Origin: an uncultured Alcanivoracaceae bacterium
Lineage (GTDB): Bacteria > Pseudomonadota > Gammaproteobacteria > Pseudomonadales > Alcanivoracaceae
Reading direction: 5' to 3'
Length of the DNA: 8,884 nt
Assembly: GCA_937943665.1 (NCBI GenBank)
Contig: CALEAR010000320.1
Span: 1 to 8,884 of the forward strand
A program made the position numbers and the translations under genes. The notes under the pieces are model-generated. The model was not told the DNA's origin. It was given only the letters and a program-made list of their open reading frames with translations, and searched no databases. This document shows positions 1 to 7,500 of this stretch, piece after piece (positions within the stretch are counted from its first letter, which is position 1; every line of letters starts with the position of its first letter).

Positions 1-252
1 TATTGGCAAGTGCGCAGCTATTTGTTTTTTAAAGGCCGGATGCCCGTCTCTAAATCCCTGCCTTACCAATGGTATGACACCCCTAACATTCACCTTTGCA
101 CCGTGCGGGATTTTGAAGCCTTCTGCCGCGAAAACCACTATCGCATTTTGGAACGCAAAGTGTTAAACCGCCATCACCAATCCAATTGGGCCACGCGTCA
201 TTTGCCCAACTTTTTTGGTGAATTAGCCATGTATCGGGTGACACAGGCATGA
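1..252 (+). CDS. metW: MetW, methionine biosynthesis protein (C-terminal part)
   Basis: The reading frame is open from base 1, so the gene begins upstream of the window and only the last 83 residues are present. The fragment carries a stretch I recognise from MetW C-termini: GRMPVSKSLPYQWYDTPNIH, followed by LCTVRDFEAFC, and near the end LPNFFGELAMYRV. MetW is a cytoplasmic methyltransferase-fold protein of about 200 residues. It works with the homoserine acyltransferase MetX in methionine synthesis and is normally encoded directly after metX, which would then lie just left of this window. The stop codon overlaps the start of rdgB as ATGA, so the two are very probably translationally coupled in one operon. 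Identification rests on recalled family motifs; the N-terminal SAM-binding region cannot be inspected here. Confidence 0.9.
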   Translation, partial: YWQVRSYLFFKGRMPVSKSLPYQWYDTPNIHLCTVRDFEAFCRENHYRILERKVLNRHHQSNWATRHLPNFFGELAMYRVTQA

Positions 253-839
253 AAATAGTACTTGCCTCTGGTAATCAAGGTAAATTAAAAGAGCTCAAGC
301 AAATTCTGCAGCCCTTTGGCTATGAGGTGCACGCTCAAAATGAGTTTAATGTGCCTGAGGCGGAAGAAACGGGGCTCACCTTTGTGGAAAACGCCATTAT
401 CAAAGCCCGCAATGCGTGCCAACACACAGGATTTGCCGCCATTAGCGATGATTCAGGCATTGAAGTGGATGCCTTAAAAGGCGCGCCAGGCATTTATTCT
501 GCGCGCTTCGCCGGCCCCAATGCCACGGATGCTGAAAACAATACGCATTTAGTAGAACAACTAAAAGCACTCGGCGAAGGCCCCTTTACCGCGCGCTACC
601 AGTGTGTCATTGTTTTCATGCAGCATGCCCAAGACCCAACTCCTATTATTTGCCAAGGCACTTGGGAGGGTGAAATACAATTTAACCCCATGGGCGAAAA
701 TGGGTTTGGTTACGACCCACATTTTTATATTCCAGAAAAACAATGTACCGCAGCGCAGTTATCAGAGGATATTAAGCATTCTCTCAGTCATAGAGGCAAA
801 GCATTAACTCAACTGATATCAGCGCTAAACAATAAATAA
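249..839 (+). CDS. rdgB: RdgB/HAM1 family XTP/dITP pyrophosphatase
   Basis: This 196-residue protein matches the usual length (E. coli RdgB has 197). It hydrolyses non-canonical purine nucleoside triphosphates (dITP, XTP, ITP) to monophosphate and pyrophosphate, clearing the cytoplasmic pool before these bases enter DNA or RNA. Visible family motifs in order are SGNQGK at residues 7-12 (phosphate-binding), EETGLTFVENA at 39-49, ISDDSGIEVDALKGAPG at 65-81 with the catalytic Asp at 68, YSARFAG at 83-89, NGFGYDP at 151-157 and SHRGKAL at 180-186. Nothing essential is missing. The ATG overlaps the metW stop by four bases, and no strong Shine-Dalgarno sequence precedes it, so translation probably depends on ribosomes finishing metW. 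The order metW, rdgB, hemW is common in gammaproteobacteria, although a lipoprotein gene intervenes here. Confidence 0.97.
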   Translation: MKIVLASGNQGKLKELKQILQPFGYEVHAQNEFNVPEAEETGLTFVENAIIKARNACQHTGFAAISDDSGIEVDALKGAPGIYSARFAGPNATDAENNTHLVEQLKALGEGPFTARYQCVIVFMQHAQDPTPIICQGTWEGEIQFNPMGENGFGYDPHFYIPEKQCTAAQLSEDIKHSLSHRGKALTQLISALNNK

Positions 840-851
840 ATGTTAAATGAT

Positions 852-883
852 GGCTAAAAACCTCATTAATGTATTTTTCAGCC
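852..883 (+). terminator. weak hairpin after rdgB, possible terminator
   Basis: GGCTAAAAA (852-860) can pair with TTTTTCAGCC (874-883), with one bulged C and a 13-base loop that contains the palindrome CATTAATG. The stem is A-T rich and is not followed by a run of T, so it is at best a weak or factor-assisted terminator for the metW-rdgB transcript. Confidence 0.25.
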
Positions 884-884
884 C

Positions 885-890
885 TATAAG
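885..890 (+). promoter_or_regulatory. possible -10 box for the lipoprotein gene
   Basis: TATAAG matches five of six bases of the sigma-70 -10 consensus and would give a 5' leader of about 45 bases before the ATG at 942. No convincing -35 element lies 16-18 bases upstream, so this is only a candidate. Confidence 0.22.
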
Positions 891-941
891 TTTCTTTAAG
901 TTGTGGTACAAATAACGTTACAGATAAACAAGGAGCAAGTA

Positions 942-1430
942 ATGAAAAAGCACTTATTAACCGGTTTAGTACTATTTGGCTCACTTTCTTTAGTGGCCTG
1001 TGGTGAACAACCTGCCCCAGAAGCTGAGGATGGCGCCTTTGGCGAGGCACAAGAAGAGCAGTTTGAACAAGATGCCACGTTAACCGAAAAAGCCCAAGAG
1101 CAGTTTGAAGAAGCTAAAGAAAGCACCGCTGAAGCAGCTGAGGAAGCCAAAGAAGGCACTAAAGAAGCTTACGAGTCTGCGAAAGAAAAGGCTGCTGACG
1201 CCGCCGATAGCGCTAAAGAAAAAGCCGCTGAAAGCAAAGATAAAGTAAAAGAGAAAGCTGAAGAAGCCAAAGATAAAGCTAAGGGCAAAGCCGAAGCTGC
1301 AAAAGATAAGGCTAAAGCGAAAGAGCAGGAAGCAAAGGATAAAGCTGAAGCTGAAAAGCAAGAAGCCAAAGAAAAAGCCGACGCTAAAAAGCAAGCTGCT
1401 AAAGATAAGCTAAACGGCGCATTAGAGTAA
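942..1430 (+). CDS. Lys/Glu/Ala-rich lipoprotein with nine 11-residue LEA-like repeats
   Basis: The start is the ATG at 942, because AGGAG at 931-935 sits six bases upstream and the N-terminus is then a clean lipoprotein signal: MKKH, a hydrophobic core and the lipobox LVAC with the acceptor Cys at residue 20. The +2 residue is Gly, so outer-membrane sorting is expected. The product has 162 residues. Residues 21-57 are acidic and contain the only two prolines. Residues 58-156 are nine perfectly in-register 11-mers of the pattern AKEKAxEAKDK, then LNGALE. That segment is almost entirely Ala, Lys, Glu, Asp and Gln, so it should be a long charged helix or a partly disordered chain. Eleven-residue periodicity of this kind is known from group 3 LEA proteins and hendecad coiled coils. 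I recognise no named family. A stress-protective, envelope-spacing or cell-wall-contacting role is inference. Net charge changes from acidic at the N-terminus to basic at the C-terminus. Confidence 0.88.
   Translation: MKKHLLTGLVLFGSLSLVACGEQPAPEAEDGAFGEAQEEQFEQDATLTEKAQEQFEEAKESTAEAAEEAKEGTKEAYESAKEKAADAADSAKEKAAESKDKVKEKAEEAKDKAKGKAEAAKDKAKAKEQEAKDKAEAEKQEAKEKADAKKQAAKDKLNGALE
1113..1409 (+). repeat. nine tandem 33-bp coding units (11-residue repeats)
   Basis: Reading from residue 58 of the lipoprotein gives AKESTAEAAEE, AKEGTKEAYES, AKEKAADAADS, AKEKAAESKDK, VKEKAEEAKDK, AKGKAEAAKDK, AKAKEQEAKDK, AEAEKQEAKEK and ADAKKQAAKDK, with no insertion or deletion between units. The protein pattern is stronger than the DNA identity. 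The units have diverged at the nucleotide level, so this is an old repeat maintained by selection on the helix and not a fresh microsatellite. Confidence 0.85.
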
Positions 1431-1452
1431 TTTCTATTCCTATTTGGCTATG

Positions 1453-1483
1453 ACGCCACACTCCCTTGGGGTGTGGCGTTTTT
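1453..1483 (+). terminator. strong rho-independent terminator after the lipoprotein gene
   Basis: ACGCCACAC (1453-1461) pairs perfectly with GTGTGGCGT (1471-1479). The stem can extend inward by T-G, C-G and C-G pairs to a three-base loop, and a T run follows (1479-1483). It begins 22 bases after the lipoprotein stop codon. The hemW start lies only about ten bases past the stem, so any hemW transcription from upstream must read through this hairpin. Confidence 0.88.
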
Positions 1484-1490
1484 ATATCGC

Positions 1491-2636
1491 ATGATGAAAC
1501 CTCTTTTGCCTCCCTTATCACTTTATGTGCATTTGCCTTGGTGCATTAAAAAATGCCCCTATTGTGATTTTAATGCCCATCACCTCAAGGGCGATTTACC
1601 CGAGCAGCAATACCTCGCTCAATTACAACGGGATTTAGCGCAGGAGCTTTCCGATGTTCAAGGCCGGGAGCTCATTAGTATCTTTTTTGGAGGTGGCACA
1701 CCTAGCCTAATGTCACCTGCCTTTTATGCCGCCTTACTTCAACATATTGAATCCTTAATTCCCTTTTCCCAACACATTGAAATCACACTAGAGGCCAACC
1801 CAGGTGCCAGTGATCAAGCTAACTTTAGGGGCTATTTAGCGGCGGGAATTAATCGACTTTCCATCGGCATTCAAAGTTTTAAGGATCATCACTTACATGC
1901 TTTAGGCCGCCAACATAACAGCGCTCAGGCCATTGGCGCCATTCGCGATGCACAACGAGCGGGGTTTACCAACATTAATGTGGACCTGATGCTCGCCTTG
2001 CCAGAACAAACCCCCGCCGAGGCCTTAGAGGATTTGCACCAAGCTGTAACACTTTCACCCACCCATATTAGCTGGTATGAGCTCACCATAGAGCCAAACT
2101 CTGTGTTTTATAGCTTTCCGCCCTCGCAACCTGACCCTGATGTATGGGCAGATGTGGAACAAGAAGGCATGGCTTTTTTAGCTCAAGCGGGCTTTCCTCG
2201 ATATGAGGTCTCTGCCTATGCAAGCCCGACCTTTGAAAACCAACACAATCTTAACTACTGGCGCTTTGGTGATTATTTAGGCATTGGCGCCGGTGCCCAT
2301 GGCAAAGTTACACAAGCAAGTGGCACCTTGTTGCGCTATCAAAAAACAAGACACCCACAGCATTATTTGGCCGCCGAGGGGCATTGGCGCCGCCACGCTG
2401 CCCCCATTGAAACGGCGGACCTCCCCTTTGAGTTTATGCTCAACGCCCTGCGCCTTACCGAGGGTGTGCCGAGTCAATTATTCACAGACACCACGGGGCT
2501 ACCCTTAAGTACCATCGCCTCCACTTGGCAAACCCTCCAAGCCCAAGGGCTAATGGAAAACACCCCGCACCGGCTGCAATGCACACCAAAAGGTTTGCAG
2601 TTTTTAAATCAGGTCCTCGATGCCTTTGTTTTTTGA
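1491..2636 (+). CDS. hemW: HemW, radical SAM heme chaperone
   Basis: The ATG at 1491 gives a 381-residue protein starting MMKPLLPPLSLYVHLPWC, which aligns with the usual HemW N-terminus. A GTG at 1473 would add six residues but lies inside the terminator stem, so I reject it. The radical SAM motif CxxxCxxC is Cys18, Cys22 and Cys25 followed by Asp-Phe. Phe in that place is typical of HemW and distinguishes it from the coproporphyrinogen oxidase HemN, which has a further Cys. GGGTPS lies at 67-72 for SAM contact, HNLNYW at 252-257, and GIGAGAHG at 264-271. HemW binds a 4Fe-4S cluster, SAM and heme and is thought to deliver heme to target proteins at the cytoplasmic side of the membrane. Many databases still call it oxygen-independent coproporphyrinogen oxidase-like. 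No Shine-Dalgarno sequence is visible before the start. Confidence 0.94.
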   Translation: MMKPLLPPLSLYVHLPWCIKKCPYCDFNAHHLKGDLPEQQYLAQLQRDLAQELSDVQGRELISIFFGGGTPSLMSPAFYAALLQHIESLIPFSQHIEITLEANPGASDQANFRGYLAAGINRLSIGIQSFKDHHLHALGRQHNSAQAIGAIRDAQRAGFTNINVDLMLALPEQTPAEALEDLHQAVTLSPTHISWYELTIEPNSVFYSFPPSQPDPDVWADVEQEGMAFLAQAGFPRYEVSAYASPTFENQHNLNYWRFGDYLGIGAGAHGKVTQASGTLLRYQKTRHPQHYLAAEGHWRRHAAPIETADLPFEFMLNALRLTEGVPSQLFTDTTGLPLSTIASTWQTLQAQGLMENTPHRLQCTPKGLQFLNQVLDAFVF

Positions 2637-2648
2637 GCTCTTGCTCAA
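2633..2648 (+). terminator. short hairpin over the hemW stop codon, possible weak terminator
   Basis: TTGAGC (2633-2638) and GCTCAA (2643-2648) form a perfect six-base stem with a TCTT loop, followed by only three T. It overlaps the hemW stop codon and the candidate -35 of the next gene. The stem is short and the T tract poor, so termination would be partial at best. Confidence 0.3.
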
Positions 2649-2669
2649 TTTGTGAATCGCATTCATAAT
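2641..2669 (+). promoter_or_regulatory. candidate promoter of the efflux operon
   Basis: TTGCTC (2641-2646) and CATAAT (2664-2669) are separated by exactly 17 bases. The -10 matches consensus at five of six positions and the -35 at its TTG. Transcription would start near 2676, about 30 bases before the regulator ATG. This is the only promoter-like pair I see in the 70-base gap after hemW. Confidence 0.45.
2653..2665 (+). promoter_or_regulatory. palindromic operator candidate TGAAT-CGC-ATTCA
   Basis: A perfect 5-3-5 inverted repeat occupies the spacer of the candidate promoter and overlaps its -10 box by two bases. A dimeric TetR-family repressor bound there would block RNA polymerase. The position directly before the regulator gene suggests autorepression of the whole operon. 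The arms are short, so chance occurrence is possible. Confidence 0.42.
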
Positions 2670-2706
2670 ACGCCTCTTCACAGTTGGACTTAAGTACTAG
2701 CATCAT

Positions 2707-3459
2707 ATGGGAACGAAGCGACGCCGCTTACGGGAACTAGCTGCCCGTGAGCAATTATTTATTGATACTGCCTTGGCGCATATCCAAGAAGAGGGGCTTT
2801 TGTCATTAAAAATGGCAAAAGTGGCCCGCGATTGTGATTACGCCACGGGCACCCTGTATCAGCACTTCGCTTCTAAAGAGGATTTATTGCTCGCCATTTT
2901 TGCTAGCGAGAACGAAAAAAACTTAGAGATTCTTCGCAGAGCCACCACCTGGGATGCTCCCACAAGACAAAAAATAGTGGCCCTAGTGATTGGTGATATT
3001 TTATTTTCCACCAACCATCCCGTGCACCAAAGTTTAGGCCGTTACATTTTCACCGATGCCGTGTGGGATGCCGCTTCAGAGCAACGCCGCACACAAGTGC
3101 TAGAGGCCTATACTCCCCACCACGAGGCCGCCACTAGCATAGTGGAAGAGGCCATTGAGTGCGGGGCTTTAGACCCTCACGGCCAAAGCGCCACCGAGTT
3201 AACCTTGGGGGTGTGGTCCATGTGCATGGGCATGCATAGCCTCATTGATGCTGAGGGGCTCTTTTCCACCTTAGCGGTGCAGCGCCCTTATCGTTGGCTC
3301 CTACGCAATATCCATTTGTATTTAAACGGCCTACACTGGCAACCTTTATTAGATCCCTTCAATACACAAAAACTCGATGAAGAAGTGGATCACATAGTAC
3401 AAAGCTTGTACCCCGATTTATGTTTTAGCTCATTATCCACTGAGGAACCCCCCCCATGA
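2707..3459 (+). CDS. TetR/AcrR-family transcriptional regulator of the efflux operon
   Basis: This 250-residue protein has a TetR-type N-terminal DNA-binding domain at about residues 14-62. The helix-turn-helix spans roughly 34-55 and includes the family hallmark TGTLYQHFASKEDLL (47-61). The remaining ~190 residues are the ligand-binding and dimerisation region, which varies between family members and gives no hint of the ligand. The protein is longer than the common ~200 residues and ends in an acidic, Pro-rich tail, TEEPPP. The ATG at 2707 has no clear Shine-Dalgarno sequence, but the next in-frame ATG would remove half of the HTH. The gene is transcribed with, not divergently from, the pump it most likely represses. 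Its stop overlaps the adaptor start as ATGA. Repression of the downstream pump and relief by a pump substrate is inference from context and family behaviour. Confidence 0.9.
   Translation: MGTKRRRLRELAAREQLFIDTALAHIQEEGLLSLKMAKVARDCDYATGTLYQHFASKEDLLLAIFASENEKNLEILRRATTWDAPTRQKIVALVIGDILFSTNHPVHQSLGRYIFTDAVWDAASEQRRTQVLEAYTPHHEAATSIVEEAIECGALDPHGQSATELTLGVWSMCMGMHSLIDAEGLFSTLAVQRPYRWLLRNIHLYLNGLHWQPLLDPFNTQKLDEEVDHIVQSLYPDLCFSSLSTEEPPP
3442..3455 (+). promoter_or_regulatory. ribosome binding site plus C8 tract before the adaptor start
   Basis: GAGGAA (3442-3447) is a good Shine-Dalgarno sequence, and eight consecutive C (3448-3455) fill the whole space to the ATG at 3456. The tract also encodes the terminal prolines of the regulator. 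A length change would alter both the spacing and the regulator's reading frame. Confidence 0.6.
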
Positions 3460-4583
3460 ATAAACGCATGATATTAATGCTGCTTGCTTGCATAGTTGTT
3501 TTTGGCGGCGTCTTCGGCGTTCAAGCCGTGATTAATAAGGGTATTAACGATTTCTTCGATGATATGCCCGTGCCGCCAGTGAGCATTACAGTGGCAGAAG
3601 CGGAAGAAGATACTTGGCCCGTGCGCTTAAGTGCCGTGGGTACCGCTAAAGCCGTGAATGGCACACAGCTCACCACTGAGGTGGGGGGTATTGTGAAGAG
3701 CATTAATTTTAAATCTGGCGATCATGTGGAAGCGGGTGATGTACTCATTACCTTAGATGATGACGCTGATCGCGCCCAGTTGAAGGCCCTGCGCGCAGCG
3801 GCAGAACTCGCCAAGGTAGAACTTGAGCGTACCCAGCGGCTACATCGCCAAGGCAGTGCCTCTAAGGCGGAGCTCGACCGCGCTACCAGCCAGGCGGATC
3901 AAGCCATTGGTAACCTCACCAGCCATGAAGCACGCATTGCACAAAAAACCATCAAGGCTCCCTTTGATGGCCAGTTGGGCATTCGGTTAGTGAACTTAGG
4001 TGAATTCCTTTCCCCCGGTGCCCCTGTGGTGAGCTTGCAACAACTTTCCCCCATTTATGTGGATTTCAAACTGCCTGAAAACCACCTCAACGCCCTTGAA
4101 GTGGGCCAGCACATCACCGCCACCGTGGATGCGTGGCCTGGCCTGACCTTTGAAGGGGAAGTGAGCGCCATTGAGCCTGGCATTGAAAGTGGCACACGTA
4201 GCATTAAGGTGCAGGCGGAAATTGCTAACGAAGAAATGCAACTACGCCCTGGTATGTTCGCCCGTGTACAGCTTAGCCTTGGCGAAGATGAAGAGGTGAT
4301 TATGGTGCCCCAAAGCGCGGTGAGCTTTAACCCCTATGGTAACGCCGTGTTTGTGGTGGTAGATGGCGAAGATAAAAACGGTGAAACGCAGAAAATTGTG
4401 AAACGCCGTTTTGTACGCACCGGCCGCACCCAAGGCGATTATGTCACCATCCTTGAAGGGCTCGAACCTGGCGAAGTGGTGGCCACCTCTGGCTTATTAA
4501 AGCTTAGCAATGATGCGGTGGTAACCATTAGCGATGAAGTGGACATGGATGCCTCTAAACAGCCCACTCCTGATAACACCTAA
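3456..4583 (+). CDS. RND efflux pump periplasmic adaptor (membrane fusion protein)
   Basis: This 375-residue adaptor of the AcrA/MexH type links an RND permease in the inner membrane to a TolC-like channel. Residues 5-25 form a hydrophobic N-terminal segment that acts as membrane anchor or uncleaved signal. The lipoyl halves lie at about 72-101 (GGIVKSINFKSGDHVEAGD) and 164-197 (TIKAPFDGQLGIR, then PGAPVVSL). Between them is a short alpha-hairpin (102-162). It carries Arg125, Leu129 and Ser136 with the +4/+11 spacing of the TolC-docking residues of AcrA (R128, L132, S139). A beta-barrel (about 200-275, with LRPGMFARVQL at 263-273) and a membrane-proximal domain follow. A Leu-Leu-Ala-Cys at 9-12 resembles a lipobox, but the hydrophobic stretch before it is too short. 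The start is coupled to the regulator by ATGA. The substrate cannot be read from the sequence. Confidence 0.95.
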   Translation: MNKRMILMLLACIVVFGGVFGVQAVINKGINDFFDDMPVPPVSITVAEAEEDTWPVRLSAVGTAKAVNGTQLTTEVGGIVKSINFKSGDHVEAGDVLITLDDDADRAQLKALRAAAELAKVELERTQRLHRQGSASKAELDRATSQADQAIGNLTSHEARIAQKTIKAPFDGQLGIRLVNLGEFLSPGAPVVSLQQLSPIYVDFKLPENHLNALEVGQHITATVDAWPGLTFEGEVSAIEPGIESGTRSIKVQAEIANEEMQLRPGMFARVQLSLGEDEEVIMVPQSAVSFNPYGNAVFVVVDGEDKNGETQKIVKRRFVRTGRTQGDYVTILEGLEPGEVVATSGLLKLSNDAVVTISDEVDMDASKQPTPDNT

Positions 4584-4599
4584 GCCATAGAGACGATTT

Positions 4600-7500
4600 A
4601 TGAAATTCACTGATATTTTCATTAAAAAGCCGGTTCTTGCTTGGGTGGTGAGTTTATTCATCCTCTTGCTAGGAATTCGGGCCATTTCTGAGCTCAACGT
4701 ACGCCAGTACCCTGAGCTGCAAAATGCCATGATCACGGTGACTACCTCTTACGTGGGTGCCGATGCGGACCTCATACAAGGCTTTATTACCGCTCCCCTT
4801 GAGCGGGAAGTGGCCACCGCAGATGGTATTGATTACATTTCCTCCACAAGTGTGGCGGGGGTATCTATTATTCAAGCCTTCCTGCGCTTAGATGCGGACC
4901 CTAACGCGGTACTTACCCAGGTGGCAGCAAAAGTAAACAAGATGCGCGGGGAACTACCGGATGAATCCGAAGACCCTGTGATTGACATGGCGGAAGGGGA
5001 TACCACCGCTGCCATGTACTTGGCTTTCTACAGTGATATTTTAGATAACAACCAAACCACCGACTATTTAGTACGGGTGGTGGAGCCGCTTCTTTCCACC
5101 GTGCCGGGTGTACAAAAAGCGGATATTTTAGGGGCGCGCACCTTCGCCATGCGAGTGTGGCTCGACCCTGAAAAAATGACCGCCTTGGGCGTCACTGCCA
5201 GCGATGTGTTTGGGGCGCTACAAAGTAATAACGTGCTTTCTGCTGTAGGGGCCACTAAGGGCTCCCAAGTGAGTATTGATCTGACCGCACAAACAGATTT
5301 AAGCGAGCCAGAAGAGTTCGAAGAACTGATTGTGCGTGAGCAAGACGATGCCACCGTTCGTTTACGTGATATTGCCACCATTGAGCTTGGCGCCGAAAGC
5401 TATAGCACCTCTGTGAGCTTTGGTGAGGAAGCCGCCACCTTTATTGCCATTGAAGTGGCCCCTGATGCCAACTCCCTAGATGTGATTCGAGATGTACACA
5501 AGGTATGGGATGAGGAAATTATCCCTGAGCTGCCTGAAGGCCTCTATGCGGATATTCCTTATGACTCCACCGAATATATTCAAAACGCCATTGATGAGGT
5601 GATCTCCACCATTGTGCAGGCTCTCCTCATTGTAGTGGTGGTGATCTTCTTATTCCTTGGTTCCATCCGTTCGGTTCTGATCCCGATTCTGGCCATTCCT
5701 GTTTCCATGGTGGGAGCCCTCTTCCTCATGTTGGTTATGGGCTTCTCCATTAACCTACTCACCTTGCTCGCCATGGTGCTGGCCATTGGTATTGTGGTGG
5801 ATGACGCCATTATTATTCTCGAAAACATTCACCGCCACGTGGAAGAAGGCATGACACCCTTTGATGCCGCCATTAAAGGGGCCCGGGAATTGGCTTGGCC
5901 CGTGATCGCCATGACCACCACGCTAGTGGCCGTGTATTTGCCCATTGGCTTTATTGGCGGGCTCACCGGCACCCTGTTTGTGGAGTTCGCCTTCACCTTG
6001 GCGGGCTCTGTGATCCTTTCTGGGGTAACGGCGCTTACCCTTTCCCCCATGCTTTCCGCGAAGCTATTAAAGGCACCCGATGAAGGCGGCACCAGCAAGC
6101 TAGCAGATTGGTTGGATGAGCGCTTTGATCGCTTGAAGCATCGTTACCAAGCCATTCTGCACAGCACCATGGATGATAAACACGTGGTGGCGGTGTTTGG
6201 TGCCGTGGTGTTGGTATCTTGCTACTTCCTCTTTATTAGCACACCAGCAGAGCTCGCTCCTGAGGAAGACCAAGGCTTTATTGTTACCATTGCGGATTCT
6301 GACCCTTACACCACCATGGAATATTTCCAAAAGAACACCTCCCTGCTTTATAAGAAGGTTATTGAGCTTGAGGAAATGGATAAGGTGTTCTTGGTGAACG
6401 GTATGGAAAGCTCTGGCGCAGGTTCCGTAACCAACGGCCTAGCAGGTTTGGTGCTTAAGCCTTGGGATCAGCGCAGCCGCTCCACAAAAGCTGTTCTTGA
6501 GCAAGATGTGCAAGGTATTATTAACAGCATTCCAGGCCTAAAAGTCGCGGCCTTTGAGCCTCCCTCTTTACCCACAGGCGGTGGCGGTGGTTTCCCCGTG
6601 GAGTTCGTGGTGGGAACCACACAGCCGATTTCTGCTGCAGCGGAGCTTATCGAGCAAATTGTGGGTAAGGCCTACGAAAGCAAGAAATTTATATTCTTGG
6701 ACACGGACTTAAAAATTGATAAGCCCCGTGCTGAAATTGTTATTGACCGCGATAAAGCCGCGGCCCTTGGCATTGATATGGCTAGCGTAAGTCGTGATAT
6801 GGCAGCCATGTTATCGGGTGCCCATGCCAACCGCTTCTCCTTAGAAAACCGCTCTTACAAGGTGATTCCTCAGGTGGAGCGCTCTGAACGCTTGAACCCA
6901 GAGCAACTGCTCAATTACTACACACGTACCCGCGATGGCGAGCTGATCCCGCTGTCCTCCATTGCTTCCATTGAGCACACAGTACAGCCGCAAAAACTAA
7001 ACCGCTTCCAGCAGCTCAATGCCATTACCATTTCCGCCATACCTCGCCCTGGAGTTACCTTAGGGGAGGCCTTAGGCGTACTTGAAGAAGCCGCCGATGA
7101 GGTGCTGCCACAGGGTTATCGCGTGGATTACTCGGGGCAATCCCGCCAGTTCAAAACAGAAGGCTCGCAACTGGTGATGACCTTCTTCTTCGCGCTCATC
7201 ATTATTTACTTAGTGCTTGCGGCGCAGTTTGAATCCTGGCGTGACCCGCTCATCATGTTGGTATCTGTGCCCATGTCCATCGGGGGTGCCTTATTAAGTA
7301 TGGCCATCCTCAACCTCATTAGCACTGTGGGCTCCTTCAGCGGGCTTTACATCCCCAATGCCACCATGAACATTTATACACAGGTGGGCCTGGTGACTTT
7401 AATTGGGGTGATTTCGAAGCACGGTATCTTAATTGTGGAGTTTGCTAACCAGCTCCAAGAGGAAGGCATGGCCAAACGGGCAGCCATTGAAGAGGCCACG

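Noticed and set aside
903..941. Earlier GTG start for the lipoprotein
   Set aside because: It would put MVQITLQINKEQV before the signal peptide, spoil the n-region and place the good AGGAG site inside the gene.
784..1050. Minus-strand frames across the rdgB-lipoprotein gap (784-1050 and 896-1159)
   Set aside because: They overlap two supported genes, have no ribosome site and have unconvincing composition.
1080..1394. Phe/Ser/Leu-rich reading frame on the minus strand, with a second one at 1169-1369
   Set aside because: Both are complements of the Lys/Ala/Glu repeat DNA of the lipoprotein gene. They have no ribosome site and the composition is an artefact of the opposite strand.
1473..1490. 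GTG start for hemW at 1473
   Set aside because: It lies in the 3' arm of the terminator stem and adds residues (MAFLYR) that do not match the family N-terminus.
3480..3491. Lipobox-like Leu-Leu-Ala-Cys at residues 9-12 of the adaptor
   Set aside because: The hydrophobic run before the Cys is only about six residues and continues past it (IVVFGGVFGV), as in a membrane anchor. Lipidation is unlikely.
5580..6098. Met/Thr/Arg-rich frames on the minus strand within the permease gene
   Set aside because: They are opposite-strand images of the membrane-segment codons of the RND gene; the same applies to frames at 5064-5381 and 7374-7709.
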